DNA of 35,772 nt from Auxenochlorella pyrenoidosa (GCA_001430745.1 KQ481937.1:174527-210298); one strand, 5' to 3'; positions 10,458-22,297 are shown, counted from the first letter of the stretch. Notes: generated by a model not told the origin, from the sequence alone. Program-made: numbers and translations.

Positions 10458-12162
10458 CTACGTGTCTGGGTCGTCCCCCAGCCGCCTGCGCCCTCGCTCC
10501 ACTCGCAGCAGCCAGGAGGGGTCGTTCAGCAGGGTGGCCACCGGGTCCACCGCAGGCATCAGCCGCCGCAGCTCAGCCAGCACCTCGCTGCAAAGAGGGG
10601 CAGAGGGGTAGGGGGTGGGGGCCATGCCAGCCGGGCAAGGAGCTGGCCACAGACAGGGAGCCACCTGGCACAGACAGAGACATGGGAGGGCTTGCAGGCG
10701 CAGGCGATGCCAGTGATGCATGGAGAATGGCAGGTGGGACGGGGCGGGGCTGTTCCATGTGCCAGCTGGGGCAGCACGGCAGCATGCTGCGGAGCGCGTG
10801 TGCCAACCGTTGGCATGCCAGGGTTACCTGGGGGCCCAGGACCCGGCGCCCTGCTCCCTTGCTCACTCTACCAGCTCCGCATCCAGGAAGCGGGGCTGCT
10901 TCACCACCAGGGCGTCGATGTCGGCAGAGGGGCCCAGCAGGGAGCGCAGGCGCTGCAGGTCGGCCTGCGGGACCGGGGTCCGGGTGGGTGGGTGGGTGGG
11001 GACGTCACGGGTTGGAGTGATGCACAGCACCAGGAGGGAAGAGCAGCTGGGAGGCGCTGCAGGGGCAAGGTCGTGCCCCTCCTGTACAGGAGTGGCGCGG
11101 GGAGCGGGGCGCTGGGCACACGCAGGGGGGAGGGCGCACCCGCAGCGCCTCGAGGTCCCGCAGCAGCAGCAGCTCCGGCTCGGCGGCCGCCACCTGGCCG
11201 ATGTCTGCCCCGGGCAGCAGCTGTCGCAGCGAGATCAGGCGCGGCACCAGGCTGCCGGGGTCGCGCAGCAGGCTGGCCAGCGTGGAGGGCTTGATGTAGG
11301 CGCAGCGCGCCGCCAGGTGCGGCAGCAGCACCTGTTCGGGAGGTGGCGGGGTGGCGGGGCGCTTGGGGGGAGGGCAGGGGGTGGGCTCTGCCAGGCTTGA
11401 ACCCTGCTGGCCTCAATGCTGCTGCGCGCCTGCCCACCTCGGCCCAAGCTGGCATAGCAGACGAGCCCCTCCTGACGACGTTGAGGCTGCCCGCCACCGG
11501 TGCGGGACATCCCGCGGGCGCCGCCTCACCTCCAGCTCCCGCAGCCGCTGCTCCACCCCCTCCACATCCAGTTCCAGCTGGTAACCCGCCACGATGCGCA
11601 CCAGCCGCGCCTGCGGGGCCGGTGAGGGCGGGCGCCAGCACATCTGTTTCCGTCGGCACCTGTCGGGCCATGTCAGGGAGTGCGAGGGCGCGGGGTGGCC
11701 GCACTCCGCAGCGGATACGCAGGGGCTGAGCCTGCCAGGTTAAAGGGTGGCAGACAAGTGGCTGAGCGAATCTCACCTGGTTCTCCTGGATCACGATGCA
11801 GGGGGGTGGCATGACGGGGAGGGGCGGGGAGGGGCGCCCGTTTGAGCCAGGCACAGGGAAGGTGGCGCCCAGCATATGCAGCAAACGGCATGCGCAGGCA
11901 GCACACCTAATTCCCACGCAAGCCTCACGCAAGCAAAGTCCCACGCAAGCACCTCTGTCCACAGCGTCTCCCGCTCTCGAAGGTCAAACGTGAGCGCCCA
12001 GGGCGCTAGCGGCTTGCCGTTGGCGGTGGTGTTGCTCAGCGGGGGGGCGCTGCTGCCGTTGCTGGTGCCGTGGGAGTTGTTATTGCTGGAGCTGGAAAAG
12101 GCCCTGGGTGGCGCCGAGGGCCTCCAAGAGCCTGGGGAAATACGGGGCGCTGTAAATGGCAT
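10458..12162 (-). CDS. Helical-repeat protein, probably organellar (mTERF-like repeats, family not identified)
   Basis: Six exons in transcription order (12162-11953, 11785-11777, 11610-11530, 11331-11140, 10964-10867, 10587-10458) give 239 residues. The start was chosen because MPFTAPRISPGSWRPSAPPR and the Ser-rich stretch after it look like an organellar transit peptide; in-frame Met codons upstream also exist. The body is a series of units of about 32-34 residues with the pattern LLPGADI-x-VAAAEPELLL-x-DLEALR, then LLGPSADIDALVVKQPRFL and LMPAVDPVATLLNDPSWLL. This resembles the helical repeats of mTERF-type organellar proteins and some plant-conserved plastid proteins. It ends RVERGRRRLGDDPDT. 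The second coding exon is only nine bases and rests on frame and splice consensus alone. Function is unknown. Confidence 0.65.
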
Positions 12163-12551
12163 TGCTGCGCTGATCAGTCGGATCGGGGCGATCGAGCCGT
12201 CTTGATTGCAAGCCCAATTGGAGATATCAGTGAGAAAATTTTGGCCCCGTGCTGCGCCCCTGCTTCGCGCTCTGCTGCTAAAGCTTCTTTTGCCCACGCT
12301 GTCCTTTTGTCCTCGGGGGACCTGCTCACCTTGCATTTACCTGCCCCTGCAGAATCCGATTCGGCTTTTGAAAACTCCTAAGCTTGCAGCGCCCTCCCCT
12401 CCACCGTCCCTGCCCATTACCATAAGCAAATAGTGCACAGGTTTTGTGACCTCCAAGTTGGGTCCCGACTGCTTGCGCTTGGGCGGCGCCGCCGCTGGTC
12501 GCCGCCCTCGACCCACCCTTGCTTCCGAGAAGCGGCCATCGCCTCGTCACT
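12163..12551. promoter_or_regulatory. Shared divergent 5' region of the helical-repeat and PHD-finger genes
   Basis: These 389 bases separate two divergent start codons and must contain both promoters if the starts are correct. The stretch 12220-12440 is pyrimidine-rich on the plus strand and lower in GC than the exons. No defined core-promoter element was recognised. Confidence 0.4.
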
Positions 12552-15500
12552 ATGGCGGATGAGGCATTTTGCGAGGTGAGCAGGACGAGCCAGCAGCAGC
12601 AGTGGGGCTTCCATGCGTAGCCTACCGCATGCAACGGGCCAAGCAACATTTCTCCGTCCGTTTCTTTCCCTGCGGATAGCCGCCGCTTCACCATAGCAGC
12701 CGAGCTCATCAATTGCTCCATTCACACTGCTGGCTGCCTGTTTGGCTGCATACAGGTGTGCGGCGACACGGGCGGTGCTCTGAGCATGGTGATCTGCGAG
12801 AACACCGACTTGGGCTGCCTGGGGGGCGTCCACCTGTGAGGCGGGCAGGGCGCGTTGCAATTCACGCCACCCACCGCTCCAGGCCTGCTGTGCCTGCCCT
12901 GGCTGCCGCAATGCCTTCAGAGCAACTTCAAACAAGCGTGCCTGCACACCCTGCTCTTCGCCATGGCAAGCTGCTCTCAGCGCCGCGTCCGGTCTGCCAT
13001 GGTCCCACCCAGGTACTGCTGCGTACCGCTGCGCACCGAGGCGCCCACCGAGGCGTGGTACTGCTCCCAGTGCAGCCGGGCGCGGCAGGAGGCCGCAAAG
13101 GCGCAGCAGGCGGCGCGCCTCGCTCGCAAAAGGCAACGTCAAGAGCAGCGGCGGCAGCGGCGCAGGCAGCGGCAGCTTGACTTGCAGGAAAGGCAGCGGC
13201 AGCAGCTGGGGCAGGAGCACCCGGCCGCAGCATCAATGCCGGCCCCGCCGCCAGACAAGAGGCAGGAGGATGGGAAGGAGGTTGGGCGGGCCCAGGCGCA
13301 GCAAGAAGGAGCGTCCCAGCCCGAGCAGACGGCTGGCGGTGTGGGAGGTGCCGGCAGTGCCGCGGCAGCAGCACCCATAGCAGCACCCACAGCAGCAGCC
13401 GCAGCCGTGGCTCCCCCCGCGGGCAGCCAGCAGGGTGGCGCAGCCCAGCGGAAGCGCAGCGGCTTGGCAGCGGCCATCGCCGCAATGGTGTCGGGGGGGC
13501 CGGCCGCAGCCGCCCAGGCGGGCGGCCAGCACCCGTCGAGACCGCCCGGCTCGGCGGCGCCTCAGCAGGCGCAGCAGGTGCCGCAGGCAGCTGCCTGCAG
13601 GGACACCCTGGCCACCCTGTTTGCCACCCTGGACCGGCAGGACGAGGCCAGCAGGGAGCAGCAGCGCCGCGTGAGCTTACAGGTGGACGGCACCAGCCGG
13701 CTCATGCAGCGCAGCCTGAGCGAGCGGGAGGCGCGGCAGCAGGCGCTGCAGGTGCGGAGCGGGAAGGCGGGGCACGGGGCAGGGTGTTGCCTGGTTGCGG
13801 CAACGAGGCCACCTGGGAGTCGCCACTGCATCAAGTTGGCATGACATGGAGAGCAGAAGACTTGCATGCATGGCCTGCCCACCCGCCCACCCGCCTGCGC
13901 CCCCCGCCCCACCACCCCCATGCGCGGCTGCAGCGCCAGCTGTCCCTGGCAGCATGCCGGGGCACGCGGCTGCACTGGCGGGGACGCCTGCAGCTGCCGC
14001 TGCCGCAAGAGGTGCGGCCTAGGGCGCGTTCTGTCGATGCACCCAGGCAGCAGGCATTGAAATGCAGGGCTGAGGTGCGCAGCAGGCCAAGCTCTGCGTG
14101 TGCACGAGCTTGTGCCAGCCTGTTTTGTCCACAGGCGTGGGCCCCCCCCACCCCCACCCCGCCTGGATGCAGGCGTGCCCCTGGGGCACCCAGCTGCTGT
14201 GCTACGGGCTCCCGGGGAACCTGCACAGCGTGGACGCCGCCCGCTGGCTGGTGCCCCTGGCTGATGCGGCAGCGCAGGGGCGCCAGCCGCCGGCGCGCCT
14301 GGTGCCCATGGAGGAGCTGGGTGGGTGTGGCGGGGCTGCTCGCCGGGTGCATGGGCCGGGCCTGCCAGGCGCTGGCTGCCTGGAACAGTGGCCAGCTGAG
14401 CGGTGAGTCTGCAGCCTGCCTTGGGGGCAGGGCTCCCCCTGAGACCGCACCGCCTGCTGTCGGGCTCTGCCTTGCAGGCATCACCCAGGAGCAGGCTTAC
14501 CTGGGCGCCTCGCTGCTGCTGGTGCAAGACGAGCCTGAGCCGGCGCAGCAGGCGGCCCAGCGGCAGCGCTGGTTTGCCTTGTGGCACGCGCTCTCCAGCA
14601 GCAACCAGGCGGTGGCCATCCCCGTGCCGCCTGGCGAAGCCATGGCCGTGGCTTGCAGCAGCACCGGCCTGCAGAATGGCCAGCTGGAGGGTCTGTTCCT
14701 GGCGCTGGTGCCCAACAGGTTTGACCCCGACGCCTGCACCCTCTTCGGCCTGCTGGCGGTGCCCCACAAGGCAGCGCTGCCCCCGAAAGAGGCCGTGCCT
14801 GCTCGCAGCATCCTGCGCCGGGCGGCGCCTCTTGCGGGAGCAGAAGCAGCAGGGGTGCAGCCTGGCGGCAGCAGCTCCGACCTGCCTCCCCCCGGGCAGC
14901 CTGCCTCAGAGGCAGCAGCGGCCAGGGCGGGCGTGGGCTGGGCGGACGGCAGCCGCGACGACACGCCGCCGGCTGCCGCAGCTGGGCAGCTTGAGCTGCG
15001 GGAGGGGCCGCACTACGCCACGCCGAACAGGCGGGGACAGCAAGCCGCCCGGCCCGCACGGCTGCCGGCCATCCGCTCCTTTGACGCCAGCCCAGCTGGG
15101 CCACGGGCGGCGCCGCTGGAGCCGCTGCCTCTGGAGGGCCTGCACCTGGCAGTTGTGGGCTTCACCGTCGGCACAGGGGTGCGCCGGCGGGGGGCGGGCC
15201 GCAGGCTGGGGCGGCGGCCCGGGGCCCCAGCCCTGCGCTGGGGCTCCCTGCTGCTTGTGCCGGCGGCCTGGTTTGGCGCTTGCGTCTGTCGCGGGGCGCC
15301 GAACCGTGGCGCGGCGCCTGGGTGCCTACCCAGCCTTGCCACCCTGCCCCCCCTGCAGTGGATGCCGGGCTTCCTGAAGGAGCTGCGCGACCTGGGCGCC
15401 ACAGTGTACACCTCCAAGGCAAGACCCAGGGGGCAGCCTGGGCTGGCAGAATCGCCATGAGCTGCCAGACAGGCAGCCTGTGCCCCGACCGACAGCCCCC

Positions 15501-16828
15501 TGCCGCGGTTGCCTGCACAGCCTGGATCGTTCCGGCTCCCTCCTCGGCTTCAGACCAAGGCCGCATTGCTGTGCTTCTTACCCCCCCCCACCCCCACCCC
15601 CCACCCCCCGCAGGTGGTGCTGGCCGATGTGCTGGTGTTGCACCCCGGGGCGCTGCAGGGCGGACTGGACGCTCACTTTGAGGGCACCTTCCCCCTGGGC
15701 CTGGCCCACCTGCTGGCCACCTCGGATGTGCGTGCCTACAGCGACAGCTCGCTGCAGGTGCTGCACGACATGAAGAGGCGAGTGGGGTTATAGGGGGCAG
15801 CAGGGCTGGTGCTGGCAGGCGACGGAGGCGCGCGCTTTTCGACATCCGGAGCCTGCGCTGATGCATGCGGGGCACACGCTGGCACCGCAGTTGACACACA
15901 TCCTGGCGATGCCAGAACCACGCTCCATGGGCCCTTTCCGCCTGCCTGCGCAGGCTGCGACGGCGGCTGCAGGGCGAGGAGTGGCAGCGCCCCAGCCTGG
16001 CCTTCCCTGGCGGCATGCTTGTGCTGCTGGACGCGGCAGCCCTCTGCTTCATGCCCACAGCTGCTCTGTCAGAGGTGCGAGCCGAGCGGGCCTGGGCTGC
16101 TGCTGCCCAGGCGGTTGGACATGCTGATCGAGTGTCCCTCCACACTGCAGCCGTACCCACAGACCCAAGCCAGCAGACAGCAGCATGTGAGCCTGCCGCC
16201 TCCTCTTTGCCCCCCACACACGTACACACACACTTCTCTCCTGCCTGCCTCCATGTGCAGGTGCTGTCCCACATGCAGCGGCTGCAGGCTGCCTCGCCCG
16301 ATGCACACTGGCTGTGGGGCGTGGCGGCAGCGCCTGCCGACCTTGCGGCGCTGCAGGCCGCCGCAGAGCATGGCCACACCCCAGCAGCAGACAACTGGCA
16401 GCTGTGGCAGCGCAGCAGCACGGCGCGGCAGCTGACGCCTGCCGAGCTGAGCAGCAGCGCTGGGCACGATGGCATGCCCCCCGCTGTGGTGCATGCCAGC
16501 AAAGCAGCCAGAGTGCACGCCGCCTGCTGCCGCCTCGTCTACCTGTGCAGCAGCCATGAGGGTGGGTGGGGGCCTGGGGACAGCAGCGTGTGGCGCGGGC
16601 AGTTGGGGTATGCTCCGATGGTCCCGACGGCATGGCAGTGCTTGCAGGGCCTGCTGTGATGCTCGCATCCATGCAGGAGCCAGAGCCGCGCCGCTCCCCA
16701 TGCTGCGCCGTGTAGACACGCTGCGGCAGGCGGAGGGCCGGGTCTCCATCCTGTCGGGCACCCCCGACGACCTGCTGGAGTTTCTCTCAAAGAGCGCAAG
16801 TAGCCACCTGCCACAGCAGGCCGCCTGA
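12552..16828 (+). CDS. PHD-finger protein with probable SPOC-like domain
   Basis: Eleven exons (12552-12575, 12756-12835, 13013-13751, 13934-14011, 14173-14320, 14478-15178, 15359-15418, 15614-15777, 15954-16074, 16261-16561, 16677-16828) join to 855 residues. A complete C4HC3 PHD finger is assembled from the first three exons: C7, C10, C22, C29, H34, C37, C52 and C55, with the usual Trp at 50. PHD fingers read histone H3 tails. A very basic Gln/Arg-rich segment and long Ala/Pro/Gln linkers follow. Residues about 296-435 (from WRGRLQLP through WFALWHALSSSNQAVAIPV to LFLALVPN) have the strand order of a SPOC domain, a reader of phosphorylated RNA polymerase II tails in PHD-SPOC proteins; this is tentative. 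A later block (LEGLHLAVVGF to ADVLVLHPGAL) is BRCT-like at best. Two introns, at 15419 and 15778, need GC donors. A nuclear role in chromatin or transcription is inferred. Confidence 0.8.
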
Positions 16829-16879
16829 GCCAGGCAGGAGCATAGGAGAGCCACGATGGGATTAATGATACTGGCACAC

Positions 16880-16884
16880 TTACA
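16880..16884 (-). terminator. Candidate TGTAA poly(A) signal of the helicase gene
   Basis: The plus strand reads TTACA, so the minus strand carries TGTAA about 86 bases beyond the helicase stop at 16970. It lies in a short AT-rich island between two convergent stop codons that are only 142 bases apart. The two 3' UTRs may overlap. Confidence 0.5.
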
Positions 16885-16969
16885 AATTAGTCAGTACCCG
16901 ACTTAACATAAATCATGCTTTGGCAGAACGAATGCTCTGGGTAAATTAAATCCTTTATCAAATGTTGCA

Positions 16970-19900
16970 TCACAAGTTGGAGCTTGCAGGGGCTTGCTCC
17001 TCTGCAGCAGCAGTTGTTGGCTCTATGGGTGCTGGCCCCTCTGTCACAGGCCCAGCTGTCACGAGTGCCGCCTGTCCTGGCAAGTCTGCCGCGCAGCTTG
17101 TTGGCACCAGCACACTTGCTGAGCTGGCACCACCTCCAGCTGCTGCGCTTGGCCCGCCTGCTGCGTTGCTTGACGCCGCTCCCGGCGGGCCCGCCGCGCT
17201 GGCCGCTGGCGCCCCCGCAGCACGCTGCTTGCGCTGCGACGCCACCCAGGCCATCCAGGCCGCCCAGTTGGGGTCGTGCGCCAGCGTGGCCTGGTGGCCC
17301 ACCACGATCAGCCCGCGCCGCGGCCGCGTGATGGCCACGTTGAGGCGCCGCTCGTCAGCCAAAAAGCCCACCCGGCCCTCGGGGTTGCAGCGCACCGCGG
17401 AGAACACCACAGCGTCGGCCTCCCGCCCCTGGTAGCCGTCCACGGTGGACACGGCCAGGGAGCAGCGGGCGGCCAGGTCGGGCGGCAGCGCCGCGCGGCC
17501 CAGCAGCTCCGACAGCAGCCGCACCTGGCCGCTGCAGGGCGGGCGTCGGGGCAGTGGGGAGGGCGGAAGACAGTTCAGCGCCTGACAGTGGTCTTTCATG
17601 AGAGGCAGAGCCTGCCGTGCCTCGATCACGCACAGTGGATGTGCTGGGCGGCCGAATGCCCGAGCCTGTGCCCAGCCTCCCCACCGCCAGCAGCCAGCCC
17701 ACCTGTAGGGCGAGAGCAGCGCCAGCGACTGCAGGCTGCTGTCCTCCTCCAGCAGGCGGCGCACCACCCGGAGCACCACCTCCGCCTCTGCGGGGTTGCA
17801 GTACGAGGCGGCGCCGTCGCTGCCGCCGCCGCCGCCGCCGCCGCCATCATCGGTGCCACTCCCACTGCTGCTGCGCCCATCCTGCCGCCGCTGGGCGGCC
17901 TTGCCCGCTGCGGTGCGCTGCTCGCTGCCCTCCACGTTTATGAACAGCACGGGGCAGGACGGGTTGCTCCAGGGCACGCCCTGGGAGGGGGAGGCGCACG
18001 AGCGTCGGCTTGGGACTGGCAAGGCAGGGCAGGTGTCGTGGGCCAGCACCCAAGCCGCAGCTTCCGATGGACAAGAGCTGGGCCCCCAAAGCGCTAGCCT
18101 GCCCGCCCCGGCTGAGCACACTCCCCAGGCAGCCCCTCCTCTAGCCCTCACCTGCAGCGGGGGGCGGTCCTGCTGGGTGACGCCAGACCGCACGCGCCCG
18201 CCGTAAAACTGCCGCGACGGGAAGTAGGCGATGGCTGGGTGCATGCGGTACTGCAGCCGGGGGCAGGAAGGAAGCGAGGTGGCAGGGTGGACATGCGGCG
18301 GGACAAGCCGTGGCATGGCCCAGATCGGCGGGGCAGTGCAGCAGCTCGTGCATGCTGAGGACACTGCGCAGGTACTACTGCACCCAAGCACAGCCCCCTG
18401 CCGCCCCTCACCTGGACCTCCAGCAGCTGGCTTCCCACCTCGGCGTTGAGCAGCCGCGTGAAGAGCGGCACATCCAGGCCCAGCCTGCAGGCCACGGCAA
18501 CAGCAGAGGGGACGGCACTCAAGCTGCCTGCATTGAACTATGCCACCTCTCTTGCATGCCGCGAATAGATGGCAGCACGCCGAGGGTGTTCGATAGCCCA
18601 CTTGTGCTCCTCCAGGCATGCCCACTGGCCCCTGCAGCCGCCCACCCCGGCCCTGCCCTCACCGCAGCGCCTCCCGAGACAGCACCGTGGGCGGCAGCTG
18701 GCACTGGTCGCCCGCCATCACCACGCACTCGGCCGCCTTGACCAGCGGCACCAGGCTGCGGGCGGCAGGCGTGACAGACAGGCAAGGCCGGTGGGCGGGG
18801 GCCAGCAGGGCACCGGGCAGCCTCTCGGCATGATTGAGTGGCTGGGCAACCACGCAGCCCCCCAGGCCGCGCCCAGCACAGGCAGCCACATTGGCCTACA
18901 CGATTCTGTGCTGCTGCCCACCGCCGGGGGCGGCGCACCTGCTGGCCTCTGTGGCCTGGCTGGCCTCGTCCAGCACCACGATGCGGAACAGCAGCCCCTC
19001 CAGCCGCCCCTCGCCCGCGCCGTTGCAGGTGGCCACCACCACCTGCGCGCGGGAGTTGGTGGGGCGGGCGGCTGCCCCGGGGGTGTAACTGCCAAGGATG
19101 AGGCTAGGGAGGTGGGCATTGGCAGATCAGGCTGGGGTGTTGCGCACCCCCTGCCTGGTAGAAAGAAAGCTTTGCTGGCGGTCAGGCCATCAATGCGCCT
19201 GCTCCGCGCCTCCTCCATGCGCGCCCCCCATGTGCCCCGCTGCAGGCGCCCCCCGCCAACCACCCACCGGGGCGCGCTCCAGCAGGCGCCGCGCCTCGCC
19301 CGCCACCAAGTCGTCGGCGCCCCGCCACAGCTCGTCCGACTGGCGCTGCAGCTGGCGAATGCGCTCCTCCGCTGCCCGCTGCTGCTGCGGGTCCAGGCGC
19401 CCGCGCGGCGCCGGGGCCTGCTCCTGCTGCGGCTGCTGCCCCTCCTCCTGCTGCTGCTGCTGCTCCCGCAGGAGCAGCTGCTGCAGCTCCCGAACCTGCC
19501 GCAGCGCTTCCTCCGCCCCCGCCCGCAGCTTGGCGGCGCGCTGGCCCTGCGGCGAGGCCTCCGCCAGCGCATCCACGCACGCCCCACGCAGCTCGGGCCG
19601 CACCTTGGCGGGCTGCCCCACGCGCACCTGCGAGGCGGGGCGGGTGCTCAGCAGTCGGGGGGCCAGCAGGCATCACGCAGCATCCCGGGCAGACCTGTCC
19701 ACGGTGGTGCAGAGCGGGACCAGAGCGCCGCAGGGTGGTGCCCAGGCGTGGCCCTGGCTGGGACAGTGCCTCGCAGCCTCCACAGGCGCCCTGCTGCGCA
19801 CCGCTCTGATGCCGCGCGCCAGCAGCCCTTCCAGCAGGTTGTCGGCCGCCGCATTGGTGTCTGCAGGGATGGAGTTCCAGGGCAGGGAGCTGTGCCTTGG

Positions 19901-22297
19901 CGCTGAGAACAAGGGCGGTTGGATGCATTCAAAGGGAGGCACCCCTGGTTCGAGGCGCAGGCTGCCTGGCCAGCGCGCGCCCCGCCACGCCCGCTCGCCC
20001 CACCCACCCGCCACCGCCAGCAGGGCGCCCTGCCGCATGGCGTGGCGCGGCGAGGAGGCGGCCGTCCGCACCAGCACCTCCAGCAGGCCCAGCAGGGTGC
20101 GCGTCTTGCCAGTGCCCGGTGGGCCCTGCCAGCCGGGGGGACGGGGCAGGTGTGTGTGTGTGGTGGGGNNNNNNNNNNNNNNNNNNNNNNNNNNNNNNNN
20201 NNNNNNNNNNNNNNNNNNNNNNNNNNNNNNNNNNNNNNNNNNNNNNNNNNNNNNNNNNNNNNNNNNNNNNNNNNNNNNNNNNNNNNNNNNNNNNNNNNNN
20301 NNNNNNNNNNNNNNNNNNNNNNNNNNNNNNNNNNNNNNNNNNNNNNNNNNNNNNNNNNNNNNNNNNNNNNNNNNNNNNNNNNNNNNNNNNNNNNNNNNNN
20401 NNNNNNNNNNNNNNNNNNNNNNNNNNNNNNNNNNNNNNNNNNNNNNNNNNNNNNNNNNNNNNNNNNNNNNNNNNNNNNNNNNNNNNNNNNNNNNNNNNNN
20501 NNNNNNNNNNNNNNNNNNNNNNNNNNNNNNNNNNNNNNNNNNNNNNNNNNNNNNNNNNNNNNNNNNNNNNNNNNNNNNNNNNNNNNNNNNNNNNNNNNNN
20601 NNNNNNNNNNNNNNNNNNNNNNNNNNNNNNNNNNNNNNNNNNNNNNNNNNNNNNNNNNNNNNNNNNNNNNNNNNNNNNNNNNNNNNNNNNNNNNNNNNNN
20701 NNNNNNNNNNNNNNNNNNNNNNNNNNNNNNNNNNNNNNNNNNNNNNNNNNNNNNNNNNNNNNNNNNNNNNNNNNNNNNNNNNNNNNNNNNNNNNNNNNNN
20801 NNNNNNNNNNNNNNNNNNNNNNNNNNNNNNNNNNNNNNNNNNNNNNNNNNNNNNNNNNNNNNNNNNNNNNNNNNNNNNNNNNNNNNNNNNNNNGGGGGGG
20901 GTTGGGGTGCGGCCTGCGGCCTGCGCACCAAGCCTGCCTCCTGCCTGCACGGGCACACGCATTTCCGGGCTGCGCGCTGCATCACATGAGTTGCACAGCG
21001 CCCCCCGGCTGCGCGCCCCTGGCCCCGCCTGCCTGCCACAGGGTGAGGGTGCGGGTGAGGGCGGCGGCTATCGCCCGCATCTGCGACTGGTTGAGCCCCT
21101 GCAGCGCCTGCAGCTGCTCGCCCGCCGCCGCCCGCCAGTCGGCGTGCCGCGCCCACGCCGTGGGCTGGTTGGCCAGCGCCTCGGCGGACGCCCCGCCCAG
21201 CAGCAGCGCCCGCACCGCGGCCTCGCCCCGGTTGGCCGGGTCGGCCAGGCGGGGCAGGCCTTCCAGGGCGGCCAGCTGGCGGCGCGTGGTGACTGAGCTC
21301 ACGCCCTGGTCCAGCCGCCAGGTGGTGCCTGCAGGGGGTGCCACCGGGGCTGTCGGCACCGCGCTGCTGCGAGGTCTGAGGAGCCGAAACCCACGCAGCT
21401 AGCAAGGAGATTGGTCGACACAGGGGCCCTGACGCAGCTCGCTCGCTTCCTCTAACCCCCGCCCCTCCCCGGCCCTTTCGCACCTGGCGGGGCCGCCCCC
21501 AGCGCCTCGGCCACCGCTTTGCCCACCGCCACCAGCAGCTCCTGGCGGCCCACCTCCAGCACCGTGCCCTCCAGGCCCTCGCCCTCGCCGGGTGCCGAGG
21601 CGCCGCCACTGCGGCTGCTGCGCCGCAGCTGGCCGGGGCCCAGGGCGGGCGCCAGCAGCACCGTGTCGCCCCGCTTAAAGCGGTGGTAGGGCAGAGGCCC
21701 CTTGGTGGGCAGGGAGAAGGACCACACAAAGTCGGCAAACATCCTGCGAGGCGAGGGCAGGGGGGGCCGTGCGCCGTTGTTGATGGTGCGTGCGACAATG
21801 GTGCGTGCGACAATACCAGTCTCGTGCAGGGGATGTACAAGGTAATGAAATTCATCCCTGATGTGCGGAGCGGGCAGGGCTTGCCTGCCCTGCGGCGCAG
21901 CTGCTAGGTTGAGGAGGGCGAGACCGTCGCGAGCGAGGCGCTGCGCCGACGAGCGGCTGTACGCCGCCTGCTGCTGCTTCTGCTGCTCCGCCTGCTCTGC
22001 TAGCACTGCCTTACGCAGTCTTGTCTGCAGAGCCTCGACAGCCGCCTCCAGTCTGCTGCCAGGCGGGCTGGAACTGGTGGCGGTGGCGCCGCTGCCGCCA
22101 GTGGCGGCACGAGCAGCAGCGCGTGGCTCCGAGGTTGCGGCCAGCACGAGGCGGCGCTGAGACAGTAACGGCGCTGAGACCTCATGAGGCGTCTCTCTGC
22201 TGCTGCCAGGCGGCCGCCGAAGCTGCAAGCACGCCGCGAGAGAACGGTGAGGCGGCTGGACGCCGCTGTTCGACGTGCGAGCACATTCAAAATGCAT
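16970..22297 (-). CDS. Superfamily 1 UPF1/IGHMBP2-type helicase, probably organellar
   Basis: Twelve exons in transcription order (22297-21885, 21743-21484, 21328-21033, 20125-20008, 19860-19802, 19627-19268, 19042-18939, 18755-18663, 18484-18412, 18250-18152, 17980-17703, 17531-16970) give 904 residues. ATP-driven nucleic-acid unwinding is shown by the full SF1B motif set: GPPGTGKT (324-331), DTNAAADN (Ia), VVLDEASQATE (II), MAGDQCQLPPT (III), QYRMHP (592-597), VDGYQGREADAVV (V) and NVAITRPRRGL (VI). The N-terminal part (VGQPAKVRPELR insert and an accessory barrel-like segment) fits the IGHMBP2/SMUBP2 group rather than UPF1; no CH, R3H or AN1 zinc domain is seen. A Gln/Glu-rich coiled coil lies in exon 6. 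The first 60 residues are basic and acid-poor, suggesting plastid or mitochondrial import as for a plant chloroplast relative. Two introns need GC donors. The assembly gap falls in intron 3, so the coding sequence appears complete. Confidence 0.92.
20169..20893. other. Assembly gap (725 N) inside helicase intron 3
   Basis: All bases from 20169 to 20893 are N. The gap lies in the 907-base intron between exon 3 (ending LTLWQ) and exon 4 (starting GPPGTGKT), which join in frame to a normal Walker A region. Both flanks are G-rich on the plus strand (GTGTGTGTGTGGTGGGG before, GGGGGGGTTGGGG after), so a G-rich simple repeat probably caused the break. The real length may differ from 725. Confidence 0.97.
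21785..21814. repeat. Two tandem copies of a 15-base unit in helicase intron 1
   Basis: GGTGCGTGCGACAAT occurs at 21785-21799 and again at 21800-21814. It lies in the 141-base putative GC-AG intron (21744-21884). If that intron is retained, the repeat encodes IVART twice in frame. Confidence 0.85.
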
